Positions 48,994 to 62,170 of a DNA stretch of 64,000 bases are shown here, piece by piece (position 1 is the stretch's first letter; every line of letters starts with the position of its first letter). A program made the position numbers and the translations under genes. The stretch lies in assembly GCA_013398015.1 (NCBI GenBank), contig VZRR01008077.1, positions 588,826 through 652,825 of the forward strand. Direction: 5' to 3'. The notes below the pieces were generated by a model. The model saw nothing but the letters and a program-made list of their open reading frames with translations, made no database searches and was not told the origin of the DNA. The stretch is from Oreocharis arfaki. Taxonomy: Eukaryota; Chordata; Aves; Passeriformes; Paramythiidae.

Positions 48994-51900
48994 AATCCCC
49001 ACCTACTGACTTGAAGTTTCACTGCTGCTACACTTTTAGCCAGGAAGGCAATTCTCACTTTACTATGCGGTGACTGATTGAAGCTGGAACTGATACAGTC
49101 AAATTCCCATGGTTATTCTTGGAGTTAGATTAGCTTGGCTAATACAAGCCTTTCTAACCACATCAAGAGAGTCACAACGTGTATAACTTAGTGCTATTTA
49201 TCTAAAGGGTGGATATCAGCAAAATAGATACAATAAACTGCAGCTGGAAGAGTTGGCTGAACTCTCCTAGACTACACTTTCCACCCCAGCTACTTGCCTT
49301 CACTGGGAGGGTCTGGATGGCAGGGAGCTGGGGGAGGCAGGGGCACTCCAGATCCTTCAGGATGTTAAAGTCAAATAAAGTGCAGCAGAAGCAGGCAACC
49401 TTCCTCAGCACTTTCCTGCACCCAATTCTGCCATTCAAAGCCAGTGCAAGTTAGAGCTAAAGCCCTAGAAAAGCAGGATTCTGTATCCTCCACCCACAGA
49501 GAAGGATGCAAAATGAAAGATGAGGAAGAGGTGTATACAGGAGGAAAAAAACATCAGTGGACCTGAATGAAACTCCCAAATCTTCCAAAGGTGATGGGAT
49601 GTCCCGAGCCAATGCCTAACATCCCCACTCAGCCCAGCTCTGGTAAGAGGAGACAAATGGAGTAGCTGGGAATGAAGAAAGTTAAGGGCTGAACTACCAA
49701 AACTCCTCCTGGTAGGCACAGCCCTTTCCTCACACGATTAACAGACAAAGACCAATAAACAGATTTTCAGTTCTCCTAATTAGATGTCTGCAGAGCATGT
49801 GAAAGTCAAAACCTCTTTTGTCTGTGACAAATATTCATCCATTAAAGGAAGTTATTCTTGTTATAAATGGAAATACACATATGCCTGATGAAAAAAACCC
49901 TTCACTTAATGCCCCAGGTTATTCTGCTCAGACATGGGCAGTCTCCCCAAGTTGTTGCTCACATCTTTGATATGTGACAGTTAACATAGGGACAAAATGT
50001 GCTAAATCAAAAGCGATTTTGTCACCTGGAGTAAAATCATCCCAGTATGAGGGAGAAGAAGGGAACTCTGGATGCAGAGTCCCAAAGCACTGACTTAAGG
50101 ATGTAGTTGGCTTTGGGCAGACAAAAATAACCCACAGCTGGGCAGTGCATTTTGGCAAACCTGGAGGAGCTCAGTTCATTTGCTGACAATGAGGAGGAGC
50201 TTCCAATTGCATGACTGGTATATTGAGCAGAAAGAAACCTATTAACAAATCCCTGTATCACAGGGTGGATGATCTGTTTGGAAACAGGGAGGGTATATGG
50301 AATCCAGGAAGTGAGCTTTCCGTCCATGTAAGCAGCATGTCTGGAGTCAGGCTGAACAAACAAATCCCACTCCCACTTCTGGCACAACAGATTCATGTCC
50401 ATTAATAACTCACCACCAAAATTGTCTCTCCAGGTTTTGTCTCTCCAAACTGCTCTGGCTTTGCTGACGTCTTTCCTACCCAAGTCCAGCACAGTCCTGC
50501 CTTCTGTTCTGAGCACCTTCCTTCTTGCTTCTGCCCAAAAACTCCTTTAGAAGCCCTGCTATAAAACCTAGTGGTCCAGATTATGACTTTCTTGCAGTGG
50601 TCAGCAAATGATCATGCAATTAATCTCATTAAGAATCAAGGGAATTACTCATGTGAGTTGCTGCTTATTGAAATGAAAGCAGACTCAAGAGCACTGGCCC
50701 ACTCCACTCCTTTCTATTTGTACATAACCATGAAATCACTTGACTTGCAAGAATGAAATACGAAGATTTCAGAGTATCAACTCAACCACTTCTCCAGGCA
50801 TCTTCCTTCTCATCTCTTCTGCTTCAGACCACCTTTACCTAAAATGCAGATATGCCATGAAGAAAGAGACATTCCTGCACACAAGAACCATTTGTGTTTG
50901 CCAGATAACAGCATCTCTGGTCATTTCACATCAGCTCTGCTGTGAAACTAAGATTCTGCTCTGTCTGCTTTGCAATGGTAACACCTGGTAAAAAATCTTA
51001 ACAAAGAAAAACAAGTGCCCTTTGAGATGCTGCAAGTAGCATCTCTGAGGATGAGAAGCCAAGCATCTTCCTGATAATTTACTTACTACATTTTACCTAT
51101 CTTGGTTAAATTTTCATGAAACAACATTTCTCGCTGCTGCAGACATAAGGACTTACAGCACCCAAGACTAAGTGGCAACTCCTCTTTTGCAGGAGAGGCT
51201 TTTACTCTGCTACAAACCAACCAGTGCAGGGGACATGAACATATCAACTATTCCGTGGCTTGATGCTGTGGCATTTGCCAGCAGAAACTTTGTTCCTGGA
51301 TTGGTTTTGAGGTTTTGGAGGTTTGTGTCCAAATCCAACTCCCTGAAATTAATCCACTGAGATAGTCACCTGACCTCCACCTATGCTTACACCACAGACT
51401 ATAGATGGGTTCCTGCTGGGCTGTTGGTTCCTCCCCTTCCTTCCTTGCAGCAGTTTTAACTCCTCCGGTCACAAGAGTGAAGTTCTCCTCTTAAAATGAG
51501 CAAATGAGGACACCCACATAATCTCTTATTGTGGAAATCTTTCTGGTTCCTTTTCAAGTGGATGCAGGTTTGCCATGTGCACAGATAAAATCAAAGCTCT
51601 GCAGGAGGTCAGCACTGTAGTCACAGGGAGATTTATTTATAACACAAAGATCCTGAGGATGACTTTCATGCGAGCCCCTTACTTTGGCAAGCAAAACAAC
51701 ATCCACCTTTGCAAAATGATGGACTCTGACCTTCTGCAGAGAGCCTTGCTCCCTTCCCAGGGTATAATTTACTTGTGTCCCAGAGAAAGAGCAGTTGAAA
51801 ATCAAACCATGACCAAGAGCAGCAGAGTTTTTGCAAGGTGCCCCTAGAAACCTCAGCTTGCCACCTTACTCTTGGCCACTCAAATGGCCAAGACTACAAT

Positions 51901-53137
51901 TCTTCCTACACTGAATGCCAAGAAGCACATCAGCTTCCCTTTTTCCAAGCACTCATCAGAAAATGCATTTTTCATTAAAAATGAGGCAAGCTGACAATAA
52001 TTTAGACACTGCTGGACTTGAAAGGTAAAGTACATGAGGACAGTCAGGCATCAGGCACATCCCTTCCCACAAGGCAAATCTGATCTCGGAGTCCCAAGGA
52101 GGAAAGAAGGGCTACAGCCAACTAGGAGACAGAGAAGAGAAGAGGAGGCAACTGTACATGTATGGGTTGCGTGCACACTTCTGAGAGAGTCTGCCAAAGA
52201 AACTGGAAGAAAAGCAAAGATACTGCCAGGGATCTGAAACTAGTGATGATGGAATTCACATCCTCAGTGAGAGGGGTTAAGGGCATCTGCAAATCAGAAA
52301 AGACTGAAAGTCCCTAATGCAGATAACACAAGTTTAGATGAGAAGGAGAGGTAAGATACCAGAATAGGAGTTATTAATTAAACCCCTGAGGAGCTGCAGT
52401 AATTTCCTTTCATTTTGAAGTTGGAAACCAGCTGTGCTGCTTGCTGATGGGATTGATGGTTTCAGCATCATCAGCTATATTTTGCATTATAAACCACATG
52501 ATCTGCAAGACAGGGAATGGCCAGGATGGGTTTGAATTCTGTTATCTGCCGGAGTTTTCCTGTGGATAAACCTCTCTGGTCCTGTCTCTGCTTTTGCACC
52601 TGCAAAATGTGAGACGGATCTCAGGTAGGTGGCGTGAGATTTAATCAAGAGCCATCACAGGCTCTGAGCCTTATGCTGCAGAGCAGGAGTCAGAGACTGA
52701 ATTCAGAGGAACTACATTCATCTAAATCCAGCAGGACAGAAGCAAATGGAAGAAGTATTATTGGTGGTTTTCAGATATGATTATCCTCTCATTTGTGGGC
52801 TTGTCCATCTATAGTATATTCCAAATCCTGGTTAACCACGGAATCCAAGGGGGTCTTTCACTTAAGGAAGATGGTTAGCCACCATTTCCCGAGAATGGAT
52901 CTCATGCTAATAGGTAACATATCAACATTTAAATGTCAGCAGGTAAAAACAAGCAAGAGAGTGGAGAACACAAGAGCCCATCTCCACAGATTCACCTTCT
53001 ACATACTGGTCTAGAGAAGATAATTTCTTCAATTGTTTGGTTTTAGAATAGGTTTTCTGCTAAGGTTAATCAGTGGAGCACCGATGATGTAAGTGGAAGG
53101 ACCTGATTTACTCCAGCTCAGGACCATACCCGCTGAG

Positions 53138-53160
53138 ATCAATGACAGAAGGTCATTGAT
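53138..53160. repeat. Perfect 9-bp hairpin
   Basis: ATCAATGAC (53138-53146) and GTCATTGAT (53152-53160) are exact reverse complements with a 5-nt loop AGAAG. The flank CAGCTCAGGACCATACCCGC loosely recalls old amniote repeats that contain ATCAATG stretches, so this may be the core of a decayed MITE. Confidence 0.8.
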
Positions 53161-54740
53161 GCAAGATGCAAGGCAGAGAATGAAACCTCTGCCACTGGGG
53201 CAGATCCCTCCATAGCATACAGCTGTTAGAGAACTTTTCTAGATTTCTCTGAGCTTCTTTTAATTTCTCCTCTGCTTCACCCTCTCACAGGAACAACAAA
53301 ACAAACCAGTTCACTCTCACAGACACTAGACAGCAGGAGGTCTGCTTAACTCCCACCCCTTCAAAACTGGCTAGAGCAGAGCTGCTCCTGAGCGTAACAC
53401 CAATTAGGAAAAGTTTGCAAAAGATCTTTTGGTGAGGACGTGGAACACACTGAGCCCAGGGGAGCTCATCTGTTAGCCACTCACACATAGAACTGACATC
53501 TTCCACAGCAGAAGGAGGTGAAATTCCATCTCTTCCTAAAGCTGTAACGGGTTCCACAATGCAGCAGGAATAACTATATCAGGCAGCCAGTGACACTGGC
53601 TCCCTTATGGTGTTACATGATGCCACAGCATGCAAGAGAAGTGCAATAATTCAATCCCTGAGAAGCAGCAGCAACTGCTTTCCTCTAATTTTGAAAGAAA
53701 AAAAAATTACAGCAAAAAGTCATCTGGATAACCAGCTGACATGCCTGACAATTACAGCATTATAGGATATGTTCTGAATTAAATATAGTGCAATCCGTGA
53801 GAAAGTCAAACAAAAGCAGGAAAATGCATATAAAATAAAGAGAACAGACATTTACAGCATGGTGTAATCCCCAAAGGGAAAATGCCTTTCTCAGGTCTGA
53901 AAATTTCCACAAGAAATCTTGGAAAACTTACAAACCTCTCAGTATCCAACTAAAACAGCCAGGGGAGGAGAAGGCGGGGAGCAGAGACTGGGGGTCTTTC
54001 CCCAACACGATCCATCAAAAGAGGGAATGCTGTTTCCCAGCTGAGACATTTGGTATTTTTCATAAAGAAATGCAGCTTTCTCTAAAGGCTCTGCAGAACG
54101 AGCCCAGCGTTTGTGGCTAACACAGACTGGCAAAACATTCTGAGGTGCTGGTTTGGGATGACAGAGGCACTTGGTGCATCTCTGAAGAGCTTCTCAGAAA
54201 GCCCACACTGTCCTTTCACAGAGCAGCTATTGAAGTCTCCTGCCAGAAGCATTTTCTTTCCCCAGTGCTAAATTAAACTGGCCTCATCCAACTTAACCAC
54301 ACTGGAAGATGCTTGGACAAAGGCTACTTCATACTTTTCCATCTGTCCATGGTGATTATACGTCCCCTGTTACTCTCGTATCTACAGAGGATTTGTCCCG
54401 ACAGCATCCCTGGGAAGTAAGGCCACACCACAATGCCTGTTTTAGAGAGATGAATGCTGCAGTTATGTGGCACCACAGGGTCATACAGAGATGTCAGAGC
54501 CATGCTGATGCCATGCCCCATCAGGTCAATTAGCTTCTGGGGAAGGCTCATAATTTTGTGATGGGGTGCAAGCAATTTGCCGGATTTTTTTTCCAGAGCT
54601 GGCACATCCAGAGCCAGCCCAGGTGCTCAGGCTGCACAACCTAGGAATGTTCTAAAAGGCTCACTGCAGGTCACAGTAAAAATCCTGTCTGGAAGAAGAG
54701 CTAACTTCAAAAGAAGAGCGTCTTTCCCTATATCTTGAAA

Positions 54741-54752
54741 TTTTTTTTTTTT
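54741..54752. repeat. T12 homopolymer tract
   Basis: Twelve consecutive T residues on the plus strand. It is not linked to a recognisable retrotransposed gene. Confidence 0.85.
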
Positions 54753-57700
54753 ATCCCTACAAAACCACAGGCTTTAAGTGTTGTTTCAGATTGCACATAA
54801 ACAGCAAGAGACCAGCGTGTCCCAGTGAGAGACACTGCAGTAATGGTGCCCTTGGACACTCAGCTATGGCCTTCAGACAGCAGAACTGCATCTGACAGCA
54901 CTGTCAGAGCAGAGGTTCCAGTTTTAAACACAATGGCAAGTCTAAGAGCTTCACTGAAAGAGAGCAAAGCACCAAGGTCACTTCCATTAATCACCGCTTC
55001 CTACATCACTTGGACATTTAAAAAAATATTCACTCTCCATCCTTCTTTAAATTTCAACCCTTTCAAGCCAATTATTGAAATACAGTGTAGCCCCCCTAAG
55101 ATTTTAGGGTTTATCAGTTCACTAACCTTACCGAGCCACTCTAAAGGCCTCACAATGCAAAAACTTAAGAGTGCCTGCCCTAAATTCGTGCAAGTAGGAG
55201 CAGCTCAACTCAGGTCAGCCCAGCACAAAGGCTGGATGGGTTGGTAGGAGGCTGCAGGGCTTCAAAAAACCCTCTGGTCCTTAAAAAAAAAGCCCTGGCA
55301 GCAGAATCAAGCACTGCATTGCAGCTGCTGGAGGGTGCATCCCAAAAGCAGCACAAGGCCATTAGCAGGGTGCTGGTATTAACTGCATCCTTACTGTTAG
55401 CAAAAACACACACCAGATATTGTCAGCATGATTTACAGGCTGTTTTGGTTTACCTCTGTTTTGTTCGGTACTGTCAGATCATCCAGGGAACCAAACTCCT
55501 GATCTGCTCCGTAACATAACAGATTTAGGATGGCATCTTTAGGGAATGGAGACTGGCTCTTCACTAATGGGTCCCCTTCTTTGCCAGTGTGACTCATCCT
55601 GGGTTGTTCCCATCCCCAAAAGGAATGTCAAGAGCTGGGGAATCACATCTGTCATGCAATACCCTCTTCTATCCTTCCTTACTCCTCTCTCATAAAGAGG
55701 TCACAGTGGATTTTCTTGGGTGTTTTAGGCAGGGACTACCCAGCCAGCCAGACCCCATCTTTGCAAACTGATTTTGTTTGAACTGGTACAAAGCCTGGCA
55801 CAAAAACTCTCTGAAACCAAATTTATACATTGGATGGTCATTGTATTTGCACCCACAGAATCCTTCCTTAGAGAGTCTTCCAAGTTGCTCACACAGTGCT
55901 GACCACAGTTTTAACTAAAGCCTGTTAAAAACACACCCTCACTTAAATTGGTAGAGTTTTGTGAGTCTGCAAGGCTACTTCCCTGCTCCCACTGCTACGA
56001 GAGAGATGAGACTTTAGCTCCAAATGTATGAAACTTAATCCCTCTGTTTTCATAATCTACATCTTCTCTACAGCCTGTTAGCTTTGCTTGATATATTGTC
56101 CCCTGGAAACCATGAGTAACTTCAATATTGAAAACAGAAACAATAGCTCTGAACACAATGGCACATTTTACTTCACAAACTCCATCTGAAATGGTATCTA
56201 CTCATCTCCGTAGGACACTTCTCGTAGCTCTGGGGAGAGCATCTGCCAGAGGAGAGCGACCGCCCAGTGCAGTACAATGAGGAAACTGTGCCAAGCACAA
56301 CATAACCACAGGTTTTAACTCCACGCTGGGAGACTCCTTTGTCTTCTTTTCTTCCTCTCTCCCTACCTCCAAACCCCGAGATGTTTTGCCTGCGTATCTG
56401 GTTCCAAACACATGTGTATCTCATCTTTGGGGGGATTTCGAAAGGAGTACAGACAACAAACCCCACCGCCCGAGCGGGCAGAGAGAGCTGCACATGTAAC
56501 AGATACCTTGCTGCAGGCCTCCAGGGAGGTAACAAGCAGCCAGCAGGACAGGAGGTTTCCAAGAGCTCAGAGCCAGCTGTCAGCATTACGCCCCAGCCCC
56601 AGCACGGGCCCTTCAGCTCAGGCACTGCCCAGCCTTGGGTGCCGTGCTGGCATCTCCCCAGGATGGTCATCTGGCACACAGGGACAGCAGAGGTGGTTAG
56701 TGCCTGGGAAGGGCAGACTCCAAAAGCATTGGCTGTCCAGTTGGGCTTGCAATGCAGGGAGGAAAGGATTTGCATGCTATAATACAATGAAAGAACAAAC
56801 CTAGATTTGCAACAATCCGTCCGTACTGGTGCCTACTGTAATGGCACCTCAGAGATTGGTTTCTCTCTGTAGATTTATTTCTGGACAGGGAGGACAAAGT
56901 TCATGGGTATCAGAAAAGCTGTTTCAAAGAGCCCTGCCATCGCTAGCACAACCACACAACGCAGGCACCTTAGCTGCACACTCAGACCCACACCAGCTCC
57001 TTCTGGGCCTTGCCCCAACAAGCAGCATGGACAACGTTCTCTCTTTAAAAGTGAAAAGGGAATTTGGGTAACATCTGAGTTCATAAAGTCCATGCCCAGA
57101 AGGAGAATCCCAAGGGACCTGAGACCAGAGCTGTCCCAAAGGACCTTGTAGATGGAGCAAACCATGACGCATGACCGCAGTGGCAGAAGGGACAACACTT
57201 CCTGCAGGACAAACACAACCCAGCACTCCAAGAAGGGAGGCTAGGACTGAAATCTTATTTTTTTAACTACAAGTCTGCCTGAGGACTTTCATTAATTTAA
57301 TTGAGAATGAAAGCAAACCCTGGGAAAGTAGACGGGCTTGGACGGCAGCCACGGCGGCTGCGTGTGCTGCTTGGAGCCGGGTGGGCACTCCAAGTGTTTA
57401 CAGGCCCTCTGTGTTACGCTCTGCAGGCTCGAGCCCTGCTCTGGGATTTTCGTTCAGATGATAATCATCCATCTCTGGACACATTCCTTGTGGACCAGAT
57501 GCTATTCTGTGTATCATACCAACTAATCACATGTCATATTTGGCAGGGTATGAAAAGCATCGATGGAGGTCTTTGACAACGGTGGGGGTTATTTTGGTCT
57601 TTTTTTATCTCAGTAGCTTTTAAGTGGCACAGGCATGCTGTCAAGAAATACTGTCAGGGCCGTGACTTTTCCAAACTCCCAGATGAGAAAACTGCTACAA

Positions 57701-59391
57701 GTTGTGAGGGAGAAAGAGCACATGGAGGCAGATGCTTGCATCCAGGAGGAGAGGGACTCCTTCCAGCTCTGTCCTTCCACCGGAGGTTTCCAGCCTATAT
57801 CCCTGCCTGGAGGCATTTGCAAGACCTGATGGTGAGCCCATGGTCAGCAGTACCAGGTGCAAGAGGTACCCAGCACATTGTTACTCACCACAGGCAGCAC
57901 AGTGCTGCCTTCAAAGCCAGAGCTGTTGTTCCCATCCCTGTCAGGGCGACAGCAGAGTTTCAAGCCAAGGCTGTTTGTGTGGGCTGAGCAGCAGCACCTA
58001 TGGATTCACAGGCAGTTGGGTACACGTCCAGGTTGCCAGTGAGCATCCATGCCTGCTCTCCTCTGGCAGATGCTCCTCCAGTAACATGAGGAACAGTGCA
58101 GCACCAGGAAGAGTTTGTACTTAACCAGGCATGTTCTCAGCCATAAAACAAAACCACAAGTGTTCTCCAGCCTGCCTGGCTGCAAACCGTGGTGGCCAGC
58201 TGAAGGGTACAAACTGGGTGCGCACTATGCAAGGTGTGCTTGGTCATTCAAGGAAAAGGTGCTAGGGAAAGCAAGGAAATTGTAGCCACAACAACACATC
58301 ACATCCAGCAGCTCTGTCCAAAACATTTCTGAGGGGAAGAAGGTGACCTACAAACTGTTTTGATGGGCAGGCTGATGTCCATCCAAGACAAGAGCAGTGA
58401 TGAGGCGGATTTCTATGCCTTTCTACATCTTGTGACCAGCTTTAGAAGCTGGATGGGGCAGACAGGCAGGGCAAACAAGCACCACAGTCATTTGTGCCCT
58501 GCTGGGCACTGTGCAGGCATCCAGGGTTATTTCTCATCCTCCCTGTGGATTTGCACTTGTCTGTTCTCTCCTCACACAAAACCACAATAAAGAAACATCA
58601 GAAAGATGTCCAGATCATAGAAACATCCTCAAAAATGTGCTGAAAAGGCCAACGAGCTGCACCTACCACACAGCTCTCTTCTGCCCTAGCCCCTGGCTCA
58701 GGTAGGAAATTAAAATTTCACAGACTCCCCCTGAAATTACATGATGATATTTTGTCACAGAAAGTATCCAGGAAGACACTAACTTGCATCAAAGAGATTC
58801 AGGCCATATCCAGGCCCTGTAATTCCTGTATAAGCAGCAGTCAAGCTGTCTGATGGCACTGCAGTATGAGACCTGGCTGCTGGTTTTGAAAGTCCACGTG
58901 ATCCTCGTGTCCTCCATAGGATTATCTATCTTTAGCACCTCAGCTTTATGGCTGTAAGGAATCAGGTCTAGAGAACTGCCATCTGCAGAACCTAGCACTA
59001 AAAGTTCAATTAAATAAAAAAAAGAAAAAGATATCAAGAAAGAAGTGAAGTGAGGAGGAGGTGGGAGGAGTAATGACACATCAACTGCTTTCTACCGGGC
59101 ACAAGCAACTTCAAAAATTAGGTTCCACCTATGCACCCTGCTTAGAGTAAGAAAAATATCAGAGCACAGAATGGCCCATTTTCCATCAGACACCAGCCTC
59201 ATCAAAGCACAGCTACTGCCACCCTCCCTTTGTCATCAAACATGGGCGGAAAAGGCATGGGAGGGCAGCAACCACACTCCCATGGCCAGCACAGAGAACT
59301 GCTCTTTGCCAGCAACCCAGATGCAAAGTTATCTTGCTTAATTAGGGCTTCCTTTGGCTCAAGTAACTGATCAGATAAATTACACTACCAG

Positions 59392-59408
59392 ACACACACA
59401 TACACACA
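59392..59408. repeat. Small CA repeat
   Basis: ACACACACATACACACA, about eight CA units with one interruption. A similar short CA-rich stretch lies at 33300-33322. Confidence 0.75.
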
Positions 59409-60622
59409 AATAACTATTTTGCTGAGCCAGGCGCAGACAATTGTTTCTAGCCCTTCATCTGGGACTGGTGCACATCTCTCCACGAGGTCAGATGCCAGAG
59501 AACACTGCACTGGCCAAGAATGAAGAAAAACCTGAGAGTGGCTTAGGAACAACAGAAACAAAACTCAGAAGAAAATTTTTCCACCCTAACAGGTGCAGAA
59601 ATGTGATTAAATGTGCCTCAAAACTCAGGCTTTCAACACGGCCTGAGCGTCACACTGCAGATCCAATATGGTCAAGGAGGCTTTGAAATCCCACCCCTGC
59701 TTTGAACCCTGCAGATCAGTATCAGCCTGGAGAAGGATTTGAAGCCGGAGGAAGATGCTCATGTTTCGAAAGCAAGCGGCAGCAGGGGAAAGGGGAGGCA
59801 AAGGGACTGTTCTCCATTACAGGAGAAACTGCGAGAGCAGCTTGGGCAGGTGATCCCCTTGCCTGGATGTGGGCCTGAACAGCGTTAAACACTGCAAGTA
59901 CAACAGAGGCTTGAAAACAAAAACAGATTTCCCTTCCTAACCATACTGAGACATGCAACAAGGTAAACTGCCAGGCAGCTTCACTTGCCTTCCTGTTAAA
60001 ACTGAGCAAAGGAACAGGATTCAAACAGCAATTCTGCTGACAGATGGGCTGACACTGTAATAGTATCTCATCTACTTAAAAGCATCTCTCAAATGTCAAA
60101 GGTAGAAAAAGAACCTCAGACTTCATATCCTGACTCTGAATGAGTCCCTCGAGATATTGCTTCCATATTTGATCCATGCAGAAAGAATCTATTTCTATCA
60201 TCAGATAGGAACATAGAGAAAGAAGGAAAAACTAAGATGAGGAAGAGATACTGCTGTGGGGTTATGAGGTTTATTCTGAGTATAATGCTGACTTGCAGGA
60301 ATCTGACAGTTCTGGGACATTTGCAGGTGCCCTGTGTGCCTGCAAGCAGATAAAAAACCCAGTGTAACTACTCCAAAAAGCAAGAGAAAGAGCCAATTTC
60401 TGCAAAATCAATGATTTCTAGGATGCAGAGGCCACTTTTCCATGCTTCGGCACTCATGCAAAGGTGAAGGGTTTTTTATGATGCCACTGGATTTTCAGGC
60501 ACAACTGAATTCCCTTCCCACGGAAACCTCTCTCACACTTGGAGACAGCAGCTATTATGGTGCCCCACTGCCAGCAGTGAGCATACAATGATTACGTAGG
60601 CAATGAGTACCTACAAACTGGC

Positions 60623-60811
60623 TTATTCTTTACTGTGAGGGTGGTCAAAGACTGCAATTGGCTACCTAGAGGAGTGGTTAATGCTTTAAGCCTCTCAGTA
60701 GTTAAGAAGCATTTAGACAATGCCCTTAACTTGCTTTAGTTTCTGGTCAGCCCAGGCAGCTGGACTACACGGTCATTTTATGCCCCTTCCAACTGGAATA
60801 TTCTATTCTGA
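60623..60811 (+). mobile_element. CR1 LINE 3' end, plus strand
   Basis: A 5'-truncated CR1 copy. It begins TTCTTTACTGTGAGGGTGGTC and continues through AATTGGCTACCTAGAGGAG, TTTAGACAATGCCCTTAAC, TCAGCCCAGGCAGCTGGACT and CCTTCCAACTGGAATATTC. It ends in the short terminal repeat ATTCTATTCTG typical of avian CR1 3' ends. CR1 is the dominant retrotransposon of birds, and 5' truncation at integration is normal. It contains only the end of ORF2 and the 3' UTR and has no coding capacity. It lies in intron 2, opposite to the transcription of the host gene. Confidence 0.88.
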
Positions 60812-61739
60812 TAATGAAGGCCTGTAGGATGGACATACAGCAAGATTTTCTCTATTTCAAGATTATGACAGTCTTAGAAGATGAGAATTTTTTGTGAACT
60901 TTTACTGTCCTTGGACCAGAAACCAATACTCAGGACTGAATTTAAAACTCCACATGAGAACAAAATGATCAGTCTGAGTTCTTGACATGACCACAGTCAC
61001 CGCTGCATCTGGATACCTGACAGTCACATATTAATTTATCCTCTCAAATCCATGGGAGATGAACTCTTTCAGGACAGGGAATCCAAAGGACAAATCTCTC
61101 AAACCCAGCTCTCCTGCTTTAGTCAGGGCAGGGAAAAACTACAGTGTTCTGTCTTGCAGCTCTTACAGTGCTTTCACCACCTGAAGAAAATCAGACAAAA
61201 GGCCAATATACACTTTGTGCCTTTAGACTAAGAATTACAGTTTGCACCAGCAGAAGTATGAGAGATCACTGTTAAACTTGCCACCCCCAGGGATAAAAGG
61301 AGCCCTCAGTGCTGGTGGGCTGAAACACATGTAAGTTGCAACTGCAATCTTCCCTGCACAGAGCTCTGGCTGCTGGTCTCCCAAACAGGACACAGCCACT
61401 GTCCAGCACAAGTGGTTCAGTCTTGAAGTCTGCCTTCCCAGTTGACCCCATCTCCCTTTCTTACATTGGCAAAATGCTGCTGGCAACATAACACACTGAT
61501 TTCAACAGAGAGCTCCCAAGCTTAACTAATCATGGTGAACAAACACGTTATTTCTTTTGACTTATCTTACAGCTCCTCATGCCTTTTCTAGTCCCTCACA
61601 CCAGACAGACATACCTCTGCTCAGAGCTGGTATGTGCTACTGAAATACAAATAAATGAGCAGGCCACTGTGAGGGAAGGGAAGAGTTAGTTTTCCATTAT
61701 GAATATTGACTTATTTGAGAGCATGATGTATTTGAAATC

Positions 61740-62170
61740 AATTTTTAAAACTATATTTAAAGGGCTCTCTTTTATAGAGGGACTTTGTTATGACGTGGAA
61801 AATTCACAGCTCCCAACATCAAGCCATGGGTGGAGGGAGTCTGGAGTATGAATTAAAAATAATGTGGTTGTTTGCAGAAATTAGCGGCACCGATTTAAAT
61901 CCGCACTCCCCTCCCTCCTCAAATAATCACCCTGTGAACAGAGGTGGTTTATGGAGCCCTCTGGAAAATGTTCCTCATGGCCTCCATTCCGGACCCAAAA
62001 TAAAATACATTACATCGCAGCAAATATTTCACCAGGGTGCTGCTCCCTCTTCCTCCAACCCACACCTCCCATTTGTTGCTAATTAACTGAAACAGCAGGT
62101 GCTCAGACCACAAGCGCAGCAGGGCTGGAGCGAGCGCAGTGATTAAACCCCCTGGAATGTCTTCTTGGAG
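61740..62170. promoter_or_regulatory. Candidate intronic enhancer (motif-dense)
   Basis: The segment contains TGACGTGG at 61791-61798 (the ATF6/XBP1-type UPRE core), RUNX-like TGTGGTT at 61863-61869 and ACCACA at 62107-62112, a TAATTAA core near 62080, and a TEAD-like GGAATGT at 62154-62160. No repeat was recognised. Functional status is unknown and this is a low-confidence call based on motif clustering. Confidence 0.2.
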
